Shown: positions 16,749 to 25,618 of the stretch, piece by piece | How the letters are laid out: each line of letters starts with the position of its first letter | Numbering within the stretch: the first letter of the stretch is position 1 | Source: an uncultured Lachnospiraceae bacterium | GTDB lineage: Bacteria > Bacillota > Clostridia > Lachnospirales > Lachnospiraceae | Reading direction: 5' to 3' | NCBI GenBank assembly: GCA_947626915.1 | Contig: CANQUA010000025.1 | Span: forward strand, 1-41,472 | DNA length: 41,472 bases | Translations under genes and position numbers: made by a program | The notes under the pieces: generated by a model | The model's input: only the letters and a program-made list of their open reading frames with translations | Told to the model about the DNA's origin: nothing | Database searches by the model: none

Positions 16749-16885
16749 AACGGAATCGCAGGCAGCACGGAAACGTGAGGACGCGGGAATTACGGAACTG
16801 CAGGGAGCGTGAAATTGCAGGCAATGCAGCAGCACGGAATCGCAGAAATGCAGGTAACACGGAATCGTAGCAGCACAGGCAGCAA
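16749..16885. repeat. Degenerate short repeats after galT
   Basis: CGGAATCG followed by CAGCA- or GCAGG-like blocks occurs at 16751, 16835 and 16860, with related fragments between. The spacing is irregular, so this looks like a decayed array. No gene is visible in 16740-16986. Confidence 0.45.
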
Positions 16886-16973
16886 TACAAAAACCTGCCG
16901 GATCAGAACCGATCGCTCTTTCCGAGCACCGCAAGACCGGCGCCGACAGACCGGCGAAAACAAAGGTACAAAG

Positions 16974-17005
16974 AAGCCCCGGGACATCATCCCAGGGCTT
17001 TTCTT
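16974..17005. terminator. Bidirectional terminator between galT and the PAP2-like gene
   Basis: AAGCCCCGGGA (16974-16984) pairs with TCCCAGGGCTT (16990-17000) with one mismatch, followed by TTTTCTT on the plus strand and a T-rich tract on the minus strand. Confidence 0.75.
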
Positions 17006-17640
17006 GTGTATTTTCGGTCGACCGCGTAAGGGTCTCCGTACGCGAACGGGTATAACAGATAGGCCAGCGTCAGACCGCCGAGCACATCCGCCACCGAGTG
17101 TTGTTTCAGGAACACGGTGGAAAGGCAGATCAGGATGCAAAGCACCAGCGACGCCTTCCGCAGGCCGGTATGGCGCTTCAGGCTTTCGCTCCGGACGATC
17201 GCCGTGTGGACCGCCACGGAATTGTAGACGTGGATGCTGGGGAAAACGTTCGTGGAGGTATCGACGGAATGGATCAGGGATACCAGCCAGGAGCAAAAGT
17301 TTTTATCCGGGTCTACAGCAGGGCGCAGGTCCGTACCGTTATGGAAGACCGTGCAGATCATCAGGCATATGGTCATTCCGAGAAACAGGTAGGTGCAGCA
17401 GCGGTAGAAGTCGCGGACATTCTTGAAAAAGAAATAGGCCAGCGTGCTCCCCACATACAAAAACCACATCAGATACGGGATGATGAACCATTCCTCAAAC
17501 GGGATCAGGTCGTCCAGCCAGGTGTGGATCACATGATAATCCCGCGTGACCGTGTCTTCCAGCCAGAAAAACCACGGCAGGTAAATCGCAAAATACAGAA
17601 ACACCCATCCGTGTTTATATTTTTTTAGTAATGCTTTCAT
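16987..17640 (-). CDS. PAP2-family membrane phosphatase-like protein
   Basis: A 217-residue protein with about six membrane helices. The lipid phosphatase signatures are present: GTDLRP for the K-x6-RP region, FPSIH for PSGH, and STVFLKQHSVADV for SR-x5-H-x3-D. In the third, the usual arginine after Ser is threonine; a lysine just before the catalytic histidine may compensate, as in some Firmicute members. It probably acts on a membrane lipid phosphate at the outer face of the membrane, but the substrate is unknown. GAGGAGA precedes the ATG at 17638-17640. ATTATA at 17683-17688 (TATAAT on the minus strand) is a likely -10 element. Confidence 0.85.
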   Translation of the reverse strand: MKALLKKYKHGWVFLYFAIYLPWFFWLEDTVTRDYHVIHTWLDDLIPFEEWFIIPYLMWFLYVGSTLAYFFFKNVRDFYRCCTYLFLGMTICLMICTVFHNGTDLRPAVDPDKNFCSWLVSLIHSVDTSTNVFPSIHVYNSVAVHTAIVRSESLKRHTGLRKASLVLCILICLSTVFLKQHSVADVLGGLTLAYLLYPFAYGDPYAVDRKYTRKALG

Positions 17641-17834
17641 ACTGCTCTCCTCATTACAGTTCTTCTCTCTCTTTGCTTATGGATTATAACACTATGGTTT
17701 TTGACCTACAAGGGAGTTTCGAAAAAGTTAAGAAAGTTTTTAGAACAATTACAAAAACTTCCATGGCCGCGGGAAACGGAAATCCCGGGGAAACCGGCTT
17801 AAACGGGATCGTGTCGGAATTTTCAAAAAATAAG

Positions 17835-17897
17835 TTGACAGACGACATATATCGTGATATGATATATCATAATACGACATATCGCAATACGACACAT
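17835..17897 (+). promoter_or_regulatory. Promoter of the padR operon with probable PadR operators
   Basis: TTGACA (17835-17840) and TATGAT (17858-17863) have a 17-base spacer, a near-consensus promoter. TGATAT-GAT-ATATCA (17855-17869) is a palindrome over the -10 element. ACGACATAT at 17842 and 17874, with ACGACACAT at 17889, form direct repeats. PadR proteins commonly repress their own promoter, so these are good operator candidates. Confidence 0.8.
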
Positions 17898-17916
17898 ATA
17901 AAAGGAGGACGCGCGG

Positions 17917-18228
17917 ATGAAGAAAAGCGAGCCGATGTCGGAGAGTTACTATTATATTCTGCTCTGCCTGGCCAAAGGGGCGAATCACGGCTACGGGATC
18001 ATGCAGATGACGAAAGCATTGTCGCAGGGAGACGTGGTCATCGGTTCCGGAACCATGTATGGGGCTACGGACAACATGATGAAAAAGGGCTGGATCCGTG
18101 AGATCCGATCCGATGGACCGGGGCTGGAGCGGCGCAGGCTTTATCAGCTGACCGACGAGGGCAGGGAGGCGCTGCGGACGGAGATCGCGCGTCTTCGGCG
18201 GATGCTGGACAATGCAAAGGAGGTGTAG
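17917..18228 (+). CDS. PadR-family transcriptional regulator
   Basis: A 103-residue winged-helix regulator: YYYILLCLAKGANHGYGIMQ near the N-terminus is the PadR core, followed by IGSGTMYGATDNMMKKGWI (recognition helix and wing) and RRRLYQLTDEGREAL. AAAGGAGG (17901-17908) precedes the ATG. The next gene, a DUF2812 protein, begins three bases after the stop; this pairing is common in Firmicutes and suggests that PadR controls it and itself. Confidence 0.93.
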   Translation: MKKSEPMSESYYYILLCLAKGANHGYGIMQMTKALSQGDVVIGSGTMYGATDNMMKKGWIREIRSDGPGLERRRLYQLTDEGREALRTEIARLRRMLDNAKEV

Positions 18229-18231
18229 AAG

Positions 18232-19131
18232 ATGGCGATGGAATACAGGACTTCCTGCAGGGCGTATATGGTGTGGAATTACCGTCAGGAGATCGAGGAT
18301 CTGAACCGCGCTTCGGAGCAGGGCTGGCAGCTGGTGCGCGGCGGCTGTTTTCACAGCCGGTTTGTGAAAAATCCGGACTTGCGCTTCCGTTACCAGATGG
18401 ACTGGCGGAACGTGGAGGATATGGGACGGTATGTCGAGACCTTCCGGGAGCAGGGCTGGGAGTATATCAATTCCACGTTCAACGGCTGGCATTATTTCCG
18501 CAAGTTTTATGATCCGGCGCTGAAAGAGGAGGACTATGAGATCGTTACGGACCGGGAGTCGCTGCTGGCGATGCGGCGCCGCTGGTCGCGGATGCTTTTG
18601 GCTCTCGGGGCGGCCGTGCTGGTATATACGGCGGTATGCGGCGTAAGGGCGGTTCGGACGCCGAATCTGCCCTGGCTGCTGCAGATACTGCTTCTTTTGG
18701 CGGTGTGCGTATTTTTGCTGAGGGGCGGATGGCTCATGCGGGATCCGGACGCCGGCCCCCGCGGGGGCCGGGGGCTGCTGCGGGCGTATTTCCTGACCCT
18801 TCTTTTGGGATGGGCGGCGGTGCTGGTCCTTTTGCATCTGCGGCCGCATTTTGTCACAAATTCGCAGACGGAGGAATTGACGGAACCGTATGTCAATGAG
18901 CGCTGGATGGATTTTGAAGTATATTATCCGGATCATTATTATCTGGATCTGGACCTGAGCGCGGACGCGCCGTTTACATTCTCGATCGTAAACGACGCGG
19001 GGGAGACCGTGTATACCGTGACCGGGACGGAGATCCATGAGGAGCATATCCGGCTTTGGCTTGGCCGGAGGTGGTACTGGTTTTCTTCTTCCTGCAGCGG
19101 CGCGTTTGAGCTGAATGTCCGTCTGGACTGA
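18232..19131 (+). CDS. DUF2812 domain-containing membrane protein
   Basis: A 299-residue protein. Residues ~5-100 match DUF2812, with two related halves around EQGWQLV and EQGWEYIN. Two or three membrane helices follow (about 125-140, 150-165 and 183-202), then a ~95-residue domain, probably outside the membrane, ending in beta-rich sequence. AAAGGAGG at 18217-18224 lies inside the padR end, so translation is coupled. The function of DUF2812 proteins is unknown; those paired with PadR are thought to be regulated membrane proteins. Confidence 0.85.
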   Translation: MAMEYRTSCRAYMVWNYRQEIEDLNRASEQGWQLVRGGCFHSRFVKNPDLRFRYQMDWRNVEDMGRYVETFREQGWEYINSTFNGWHYFRKFYDPALKEEDYEIVTDRESLLAMRRRWSRMLLALGAAVLVYTAVCGVRAVRTPNLPWLLQILLLLAVCVFLLRGGWLMRDPDAGPRGGRGLLRAYFLTLLLGWAAVLVLLHLRPHFVTNSQTEELTEPYVNERWMDFEVYYPDHYYLDLDLSADAPFTFSIVNDAGETVYTVTGTEIHEEHIRLWLGRRWYWFSSSCSGAFELNVRLD

Positions 19132-19189
19132 GGCGCGGCGGGATGGCCCGGAGTGTTTGCGCGGGGAAATGGAACGGAATCGGATCATG

Positions 19190-19232
19190 AAAAATCCTTT
19201 TGAGATGATAAAACGCCTCAAAAGGATTTTTT
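19190..19232 (+). terminator. Rho-independent terminator of the padR operon
   Basis: AAAAATCCTTTTGAG (19190-19204) pairs perfectly with CTCAAAAGGATTTTT (19217-19231), ending in a T-run. Confidence 0.92.
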
Positions 19233-19258
19233 GTGCGGCAGATCGTGCAGAAATAGGA

Positions 19259-19287
19259 TTGTATCCGGCGGCCGCAGGGATTATAAT
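19259..19287 (+). promoter_or_regulatory. Probable promoter of the sugar kinase/glycosidase block
   Basis: TTGTAT at 19259-19264 and TATAAT at 19282-19287 with a 17-base spacer, about 120 bases before the kinase start. The -10 is perfect and the -35 is weak. Confidence 0.6.
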
Positions 19288-19405
19288 GAGGAAAGAATCG
19301 TCCGGGAACGCGGACTGTGCGGAGGACGAGGCGGCGGTCCCGGGTTTCTGCGGACGGCCGGATATGGGGGAATTATTGTGTGCCGCGGAAAGGGGAACGG
19401 GCTGT

Positions 19406-20377
19406 ATGAAGAAGGACATTACCATAATCGGGAACGCCGTCGTTGACGTGCTGGCCGGCCCCGTGACGCCGGAGGCGTTTGAGAGCGGTTCCCAGGCGGT
19501 GAAGGAGACGAAGCTGTCGTTCGGCGGGGACGCGCTCAATGAAGCGGTGATTTTGTCCCGGTTCGGGAAACGGCCGGATCTGATCGCCAAGGTAGGGCGG
19601 GACGAAGCGGGGGCGAGGGTGTTAAGCTTTTTGCGGGATTCCCAAATCCCGGCGGACCGCGTGATCGTGGATCCGCAGACCGCTACTTCGGTCAACATTG
19701 TGCTGGTCGACGGGCGCGGGGAGCGGTATTTTCTGACCAATCCCTGCGGGAGTCAGCGGAGACTGACGGAGCCGGAGGTGCGTCCGTATCTGGCGGACGC
19801 GGCGGAGATCGTCAGTTTCGCGAGCATTTTCGTTTCGCCGCTTCTGGATGTCCCGGCCATGACGCGGCTGTTTAAACGGATCAAAGAAACTCCGGGCAGG
19901 ATCCTGGCGGCGGACCTGACGAAAGCGAAGCGGGGAGAGCGGCTGGCGGACCTGCGGGAGCTTCTGCCTTATGTGGATTACATGTTTCCGAACGAGGAGG
20001 AGATTGCGCTTCTGACGGGGGAGAGCGATCCGTTTGTCAACGCGGGGCTTCTGCTGGACGCGGGCGTTTCCTGCGCGGCCGTCAAGCTGGGCAGGCAGGG
20101 CTGCCTGATCCGGACGCGGGACGCATGGTACCGCATCCCCGCGTATCCGGTGGAACGCTGCGTCGATACCACAGGCGCCGGGGACAGTTTTGCGGCCGGC
20201 TTTCTGTGGGCGCTGTCCGAAGGAATGCCGCTGCGGGAGCGCGGGTATTTTGCGTGCGCGGCAGCTTCCTGCGCGGTGGAACAGCTGGGAGCGACGGACG
20301 GGATTCGTTCCCTGGAAGAGCCGATGAGGCGGTTTCGGGAAATGCTGGCGGGACCGACGGAGGAACCCGCGCCGTGA
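19406..20377 (+). CDS. PfkB-family carbohydrate kinase
   Basis: A 323-residue ribokinase/fructokinase-type enzyme that should phosphorylate a free sugar with ATP. The N-terminal GNAVVDVLAGP and the GGDALNEAVILSRFG substrate-lid region are typical. The C-terminal DTTGAGDSFAAGF carries the anion hole and catalytic base D260. AAAGGGG lies ten bases before the ATG at 19406; longer in-frame starts run back through the terminator and promoter. The sugar cannot be assigned. Its position ahead of three glycoside hydrolases suggests it acts on a product of their action. Confidence 0.88.
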   Translation: MKKDITIIGNAVVDVLAGPVTPEAFESGSQAVKETKLSFGGDALNEAVILSRFGKRPDLIAKVGRDEAGARVLSFLRDSQIPADRVIVDPQTATSVNIVLVDGRGERYFLTNPCGSQRRLTEPEVRPYLADAAEIVSFASIFVSPLLDVPAMTRLFKRIKETPGRILAADLTKAKRGERLADLRELLPYVDYMFPNEEEIALLTGESDPFVNAGLLLDAGVSCAAVKLGRQGCLIRTRDAWYRIPAYPVERCVDTTGAGDSFAAGFLWALSEGMPLRERGYFACAAASCAVEQLGATDGIRSLEEPMRRFREMLAGPTEEPAP

Positions 20378-20391
20378 TGCGGTATGCCGCG

Positions 20392-20500
20392 GCCGGAACG
20401 GGAGCGCGGCGGGATGGAACGCGAAACTCGACGGCCCGGTCCTGCCCCTTGCTGGTCACAAGCCGGAACGGGGACGCGGCGGCGGATGGAACGCGAAACG
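20392..20500. repeat. 70-bp imperfect duplication before the GH5 gene
   Basis: GCCGGAACGGGAGCGCGGCG at 20392 and GCCGGAACGGGGACGCGGCG at 20462 start two copies that both run on to GATGGAACGCGAAAC. The period is 70 bases, as in the array at 727, but the sequence is unrelated. Confidence 0.85.
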
Positions 20501-20529
20501 GAGGGCAGAGAACGCCAATGGAGGAGAAG

Positions 20530-22191
20530 ATGAGGAAGAGAAACAGACTGAAATTATTCCGGACCGCTGCGGCTGCGGTTGTGCTGTCCGCAGCGATGGC
20601 GTGGAGCGTCCCGGCGGGCGCGCGGTTCCCTGCGGAGGGGGCGGTCTGGGCCGTTTCCCAGGAAAACGGGGGTTCCTTTACGATTCCTGCGCAGACAGAG
20701 GAAGGGCTGCCGATTCCGGAGACCGTCCTGGGGCCGCTGCATGTGGAGGGAACGAGGCTGACGGGAGAGGACGGCCGTCCGGTCCAGCTTAAGGGAATCA
20801 GTACCCACGGGATCGCCTGGTACCCGGATTATATCAATGAAGGGGCGTTCCGGCAGCTGCATGACGAATGGGGAGTCAACGTGATCCGCCTGGCCATGTA
20901 TACGGCGGAATATAACGGGTACTGCACCGGCGGCGATAAAGAATACCTGAAAAATCTGCTGCTGAAAGGGGTGGACGCCGCGGAAAACCAGGGGATGTAT
21001 GTGATCCTGGACTGGCATATTCTTTCGGACGGCAATCCCAATACGTACAAAGAGGAAGCGAAAGCATTCTTCGATGAGATGTCCGAAAAGCTGGCGGACC
21101 GGGACCATGTGCTTTATGAGATCTGCAACGAGCCCAACGGCGGGACCTCCTGGCAGCAGGTGAAGGACTACGCCGCGGAGGTGATCCCGGTGATCCGCGC
21201 CAATGACAGCGACGCGGTGATTATCGTGGGGACGCCCAACTGGTGCCAGTACGTGGACCAGGCGGCGGCCGACCCGATCACAGGTTACGATAATATTATG
21301 TATGCGCTCCATTTTTACGCCGCGACCCACAAGGAGGATCTGCGCCGGCAGATGGCGGACGCGATTGAAAAAGGCCTGCCGGTGATCGTATCGGAGTACG
21401 GGATCTGCGACGCCAGCGGGAACGGGGCCATCGACGAGGCCGAAGCCGGCGAATGGGTGCGGCAGATGGACCGGTACGGCGTCAGCTATGTGGCGTGGAA
21501 TCTTTCGAATAAGAGCGAGACCTCCGCGATCCTGAAAAGCTCCTGCAGCAGGACCGGCAGCTTTGCGGACAGCGATCTGAGCGATTCGGGGAAATGGCTG
21601 AAAAATATGCTGACGGCAGGCGGGACTTTGGGCGGTACGACGGAGAAAGCGGGCAGTCCGGCGGGAACCGGTCAGGCGCAGAGCGGAGAAGGGGCTTCGG
21701 AGATGGAAAGAGCGCAGAGCGGAGAAGAGGCTTCGGAGACGGAAAGCGCGCAGAACGGAGAAAAGGTTTCGAGGACGGGAAGCGGGACGTCCGGGGCCGG
21801 GACCGGACCGGCTGGGGCTGCCGCGGAGTCGGAGACTAAGGAGACGGATGCGTTTTCGGCGGCGGAGGACCGCTGGGTCGTTTCCTGCGGCGGATTATCG
21901 GCGGTTCTTTCCGTCGTGGGACGCTGGGAATCGGGCGGCGAGACGTACACCCATTACACGATGGAGCTGACTGATACCTCCGGAGCGTCCCGGGAACAGT
22001 GGAGCGTGTCGATCCCGTTTTCTTCGGAGTTTCGGCTGACGGACGGCTGGAACGGCGATTTTGCCGCGGCCGGGCGGACGCTGACGGTTTCTTCCAAATC
22101 CTACAACGGGAAAATACCGCCGGGCGGCGGGGTCTCGGATATCGGCTTTATTGTGGCGTGCGCGGGCGGCGAGGCGATTCCGGCACAGTGA
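20530..22191 (+). CDS. Secreted GH5-family endoglucanase-like enzyme with a C-terminal carbohydrate-binding domain
   Basis: A 553-residue protein. Residues 1-30 form a signal peptide (basic start, long hydrophobic core). Residues ~65-365 are a GH5 barrel: VNVIRLAMY, DWHILSDGNPNTY, YEICNEPNG with acid/base E201, and VSEYGI with nucleophile E289. This fits cellulase/endo-beta-glucanase or a related beta-mannanase. A low-complexity linker (~371-437) contains three 12-residue repeats (AQSGEEASETES type). The last ~110 residues resemble a CBM2-like cellulose-binding domain. ATG 20530 sits five bases after GGAGG (20520-20524); an ATG at 20518 is in frame but has poorer spacing. The protein is probably released or wall-associated. 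Confidence 0.88.
   Translation: MRKRNRLKLFRTAAAAVVLSAAMAWSVPAGARFPAEGAVWAVSQENGGSFTIPAQTEEGLPIPETVLGPLHVEGTRLTGEDGRPVQLKGISTHGIAWYPDYINEGAFRQLHDEWGVNVIRLAMYTAEYNGYCTGGDKEYLKNLLLKGVDAAENQGMYVILDWHILSDGNPNTYKEEAKAFFDEMSEKLADRDHVLYEICNEPNGGTSWQQVKDYAAEVIPVIRANDSDAVIIVGTPNWCQYVDQAAADPITGYDNIMYALHFYAATHKEDLRRQMADAIEKGLPVIVSEYGICDASGNGAIDEAEAGEWVRQMDRYGVSYVAWNLSNKSETSAILKSSCSRTGSFADSDLSDSGKWLKNMLTAGGTLGGTTEKAGSPAGTGQAQSGEGASEMERAQSGEEASETESAQNGEKVSRTGSGTSGAGTGPAGAAAESETKETDAFSAAEDRWVVSCGGLSAVLSVVGRWESGGETYTHYTMELTDTSGASREQWSVSIPFSSEFRLTDGWNGDFAAAGRTLTVSSKSYNGKIPPGGGVSDIGFIVACAGGEAIPAQ
21674..21783. repeat. 36-bp in-frame repeat in the GH5 linker
   Basis: Three units of 36 bases encode AQSGEGASEMER, AQSGEEASETES and AQNGEKVSRTGS. 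They preserve frame and lie only in the inter-domain linker. Confidence 0.88.
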
Positions 22192-22293
22192 GAAGATGCG
22201 GGGAAAGCTGCGCGGGGACGCGGTTTGGGTATCGGGAGAAGAGAGGCGGGAACGTAACGGATACGGCGCAGAAAAAGGCGGAGGACATAGAAA

Positions 22294-25200
22294 ATGAAGA
22301 TAGCTTTAGACGGGATATGGAATCTGGAGATCGGGGACGGAGCGGTTTACGCCGTGACGCTTCCGGGGACGCTGGATGAAAACGGGATCGGCCGTGAGGA
22401 TCACGGGACGGGACGGTTCACAAGGCGGCACACCTGGGAGGGGGAGGCGCGGTTTTCCCGGAGGCTGGACGGCAGCCTGTGGCAGACGGTCCGGGAAGAA
22501 CTGGCGGCAGGAAAGCGGATTTTCCTGGATGCGGAACGCGCACGCGTTCTGCGCCTTCTGGCGGACGGGCAGGAGATCGCGGATTTTGCGGAGCCGTCCA
22601 TCAGTACCCGGCATGTATTTGAAATGACGGACGTTTTGCGGGAGGGGAGCGAGCTGACCCTGCTCTCGGATAATCATTATCCGGGGCTGCCGCGGGAGGC
22701 GATCGTTTACGCTTCTGCGGCCACGGACGAGACCCAGACCAACTGGAACGGGATCCTGGGAGAATTCTGTCTGCGGACGGAGCGGCAGACATTCGCGGAC
22801 CGGATCCGCGTGTATCCGCAGGGGGACAGGCTGACAGTGAAGCTGGAGCTTTGCGCCGGCCGGGCCTATCGCGGGGCGGTGCGGATCGACTGCGCCGCGC
22901 TGCGGGAAAGCGCGGAAATGGAAATTGCCCTGGGAGAGGATGAGCCGGGCCGGCCTGCTACGGACAGTTGTCAGGGCGGAAAGGCAGGGCAGGAAACGGC
23001 GCGGGAGGCGGGGCCGGGCCAGCCTGCTACGGACAGTTGTCAGGGCGGAAAGGCAGGGCAGGAAGCGGCGCGGGAGGCTGAGCCGGGCCGGCCTGTGGAT
23101 GGGTTCCGGAGCGAAAAGGCATGGCAGGAAGCGGCGCAGCAGCAGGAGATGGATTCGCCTGCGGACAAATGGTGTGGTGAAGAACTCGGACAGAAAGCGA
23201 TGCGCTGGCAGGAGGCAGCCCATTCTGCGGACGAACGCTGCAGGCGCGCTCCTGCTTCTCGCCGCTCGTTCAGGCAGGAGCTGGTTTTCCGGGACCTGCC
23301 GCTGCGGGCGGATGTGAAGCGCTGGGACCTGGGAGAGGGCAGCCTCTATAAACTGACGGTATCCCTGACGGGCGGCGAAACGAAAACCGTGACCTTTGGC
23401 ATAAGGGAGTTCGGCGCTGATGAGAGCGGGCGGCTGACGCTCAACGGCCGGCGCTTTTTCCTGCGGGGCGAGGCCAACTGCGCGGTGTTTCCGGAGACGG
23501 GCTATCCCCCGATGACCGCGGAGGAATGGCTGGATATCCTGGCGAAATACCGCTCCTACGGCGTCAACTGTATGCGGTTTCATTCCCATTGTCCGCCGGA
23601 GGCCGCGTTTGAGGCGGCGGACCGGACCGGGATGCTGATGCAGCCGGAGTTATCCCACTGGGACCCGAAACACGCCTTTGAATCGGAGGAGAGCTTTCGG
23701 TATTACAGGACGGAGCTGGCGCAGATATTGGATATGCTGGCCAACCACCCGTCTTTTGTGATGATGACGTTTGGAAATGAATTGTGTTCAGGCGAAACGG
23801 GTCAGGAATGGGCTCTGCAGCTTCTGAAACAGGCCCATGAGACGGACCCGACCCGCCTTTTCGCGATTGCATCCAACTGGGAATACGGTCAGAAGCGCTG
23901 GGACGCGGAAAACGATTTTTATACTTCCAGCAATTTCCATCAGTGGAATCTGCGCGGGACGTTTGCCGGGATGGGCGGCTATATCAATCACCGTTACCCC
24001 TCCGCGGCGACGGATTATGAGGAGGAAATGGCGCGGCTGCGGCAGGAGTATGCCGGACCGGTTTACAGTTTCGAGGTGGGGCAGTTTGAGATCCTGCCGG
24101 ATTTCGGGGAGCTGGAGGAGTTCCATGGGGTCACGGAGCCGTCCAATCTTCTGGATGTCAAAAAACGGATGGAAGAGAAAGGGCTGGCCGGCGTCTGGAA
24201 ACGATATGTGGAGGCCACGGGAGAATTGTCGCTGCTCGGCTACCGGGAGGAGGCGGAGGCGGTGATGCGGACCGGGTCCATGTCGGGAATTTCCCTGCTG
24301 GGGATCCAGGATTTTCCGGGCCAGGGGACCGCGCTGGTAGGAATGATGGATTCTCATTTGCGGCCGAAGCCCTATGATTTCGCCCGGCCGGAGCGGTTCC
24401 GGAGCTTTTTTGCGGACCGGCTGCCGTTAGTGCTGCTGCCGAAATATACCTGGGAGAGCCGGGAAACGCTGCGGGCCGGGGTGCGGGTCGCAAACTACGG
24501 GCGGGAAAGCATAGAGGACGAGGTGGATTATGTGCTGACGCAAATGGACGGAGACGCGGGGGACGGCGCGGCGGCCGGTATCGGAAAGACGAGCGGTTCT
24601 GCAGCGGCTTGTACCGGAAAAACTGCGGCGGTTTGTACCGGAGAAAATGCAGCGGGTTGCGCCGGAGAAAGCACAGCGGTTTGTACCGGAGAAAACGCAG
24701 CGGCCTGCACCGGGGAAGATACGGAGCATCCGGCTGCGCCGCAGACCGGAACTGCGACGGAGATGCCTGCGGCGCAGGCCGGAAACGAGAAAAAACTGGC
24801 GGCACAGGTCAGAACGGGCGGCAGGGATGCCGGAGCCGGTGGGCAGCCCGCCGTCCGGAGGAGGACCCTGGTCCGCGGCAGGCTGCCCCGTGTGAGCTGC
24901 CCGCCCGGCTGCCTGACGGACGCGGGAACGATCGAGATGGATTTCAGCCGTCTGTCGTGGGAAAGGCCCGTCCGTCTGGAACTGACGGTTAAAATCGGCG
25001 GGCTGACCAACCATTATCCGCTCTGGGTCTATCCGCCCGTGACGCCGGTATGCCCCGAGGAGGTATATGAGGCGCGGTACCTGGATGAAAAAGCGAAAGC
25101 GGTGCTGGCGGCTGGCGGCAGGGTGTACTTATCTCCGCCCTCGACGAAGGAGGCGCTGCCGGATTCGATCCGGGCGCAGTTTACAACGGATTTCTGGTCC

Positions 25201-25593
25201 GTGGGCACCTTCTCCGGCCAGGAGGGCGGCATGGGACAGCTGATCGACGACCGGCACCCGCTGTTTCGGCGTTTCCCGACGGAATTTCATACCAACTGGC
25301 AGTGGTGGCCCATGGCGAACAGGCGGGCGGCGATCCTGCCGGACCGGTGCGAGGCCATTGTGACGGAGCTGGACAGTTACGCGTATCTGCGTCCCATGGT
25401 CCAGATGCTGGAATGCCGCTGCGGGAACGGAACATTATTATTTTCCACGCTGGGACTCCAGGATCTGCAGCAGTTTCCGGAGGCGCGGGCGCTTCTGGAC
25501 GCGGTCTACCGTTACATGGCGTCGGAAGAATTTGCGCCGGAGCAGGAGCTGAAAGAGGAGCTTCTGGAGAGATTGGTGCGACCGGCAGATTAG
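22294..25593 (+). CDS. GH2-family beta-glycosidase with two repeat insertions
   Basis: A 1099-residue protein with no signal peptide, so it is likely cytoplasmic. Residues ~1-215 are the GH2 sugar-binding jelly roll. Residues ~385-720 are the catalytic barrel, with FFLRGEANCAVFP, a candidate acid/base in MMTFGNELCSG (E near 497) and a candidate nucleophile in YSFEVGQFE (E near 594). Two stretches interrupt the domains: residues ~216-322 hold 22-23-residue repeats, and ~757-852 hold 8-residue ACTGENAA-type repeats and other low-complexity sequence. The enzyme could be a beta-galactosidase, beta-glucuronidase or beta-mannosidase; the family motifs alone do not decide. GGAGG (22280-22284) sets the ATG. 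Confidence 0.82.
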   Translation: MKIALDGIWNLEIGDGAVYAVTLPGTLDENGIGREDHGTGRFTRRHTWEGEARFSRRLDGSLWQTVREELAAGKRIFLDAERARVLRLLADGQEIADFAEPSISTRHVFEMTDVLREGSELTLLSDNHYPGLPREAIVYASAATDETQTNWNGILGEFCLRTERQTFADRIRVYPQGDRLTVKLELCAGRAYRGAVRIDCAALRESAEMEIALGEDEPGRPATDSCQGGKAGQETAREAGPGQPATDSCQGGKAGQEAAREAEPGRPVDGFRSEKAWQEAAQQQEMDSPADKWCGEELGQKAMRWQEAAHSADERCRRAPASRRSFRQELVFRDLPLRADVKRWDLGEGSLYKLTVSLTGGETKTVTFGIREFGADESGRLTLNGRRFFLRGEANCAVFPETGYPPMTAEEWLDILAKYRSYGVNCMRFHSHCPPEAAFEAADRTGMLMQPELSHWDPKHAFESEESFRYYRTELAQILDMLANHPSFVMMTFGNELCSGETGQEWALQLLKQAHETDPTRLFAIASNWEYGQKRWDAENDFYTSSNFHQWNLRGTFAGMGGYINHRYPSAATDYEEEMARLRQEYAGPVYSFEVGQFEILPDFGELEEFHGVTEPSNLLDVKKRMEEKGLAGVWKRYVEATGELSLLGYREEAEAVMRTGSMSGISLLGIQDFPGQGTALVGMMDSHLRPKPYDFARPERFRSFFADRLPLVLLPKYTWESRETLRAGVRVANYGRESIEDEVDYVLTQMDGDAGDGAAAGIGKTSGSAAACTGKTAAVCTGENAAGCAGESTAVCTGENAAACTGEDTEHPAAPQTGTATEMPAAQAGNEKKLAAQVRTGGRDAGAGGQPAVRRRTLVRGRLPRVSCPPGCLTDAGTIEMDFSRLSWERPVRLELTVKIGGLTNHYPLWVYPPVTPVCPEEVYEARYLDEKAKAVLAAGGRVYLSPPSTKEALPDSIRAQFTTDFWSVGTFSGQEGGMGQLIDDRHPLFRRFPTEFHTNWQWWPMANRRAAILPDRCEAIVTELDSYAYLRPMVQMLECRCGNGTLLFSTLGLQDLQQFPEARALLDAVYRYMASEEFAPEQELKEELLERLVRPAD
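22941..23250. repeat. 69/66-bp in-frame repeat inserted in the GH2 gene (site 1)
   Basis: CCTGCTACGG occurs at 22954 and 23023; related copies start at 23092, 23158 and 23224. The period is 69 bases for the first three and 66 for the later, more diverged ones. The unit encodes a 23-residue segment beginning PGRPATDSCQGGKAGQ. It sits between the jelly-roll domain and the next beta domain. Confidence 0.9.
24603..24722. repeat. 24-bp in-frame repeat inserted in the GH2 gene (site 2)
   Basis: GTACCGGA or a near variant occurs at 24611, 24635, 24659, 24683 and 24707, exactly 24 bases apart. The encoded unit is AAVCTGEN. It lies after the catalytic barrel, before a C-terminal beta domain. Confidence 0.92.
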
Positions 25594-25618
25594 GATGGGA
25601 ATAGAGGGAAGAAGACGA

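Noticed and set aside
17749-19740. A 663-codon minus-strand open frame
   Set aside because: It runs antisense through the PadR, DUF2812 and kinase genes and across a perfect terminator and a promoter; the composition is typical of GC-rich shadows.
21594-21839. Small frame rich in RR-GFGDGK repeats
   Set aside because: It is the GH5 linker repeat read in another frame.
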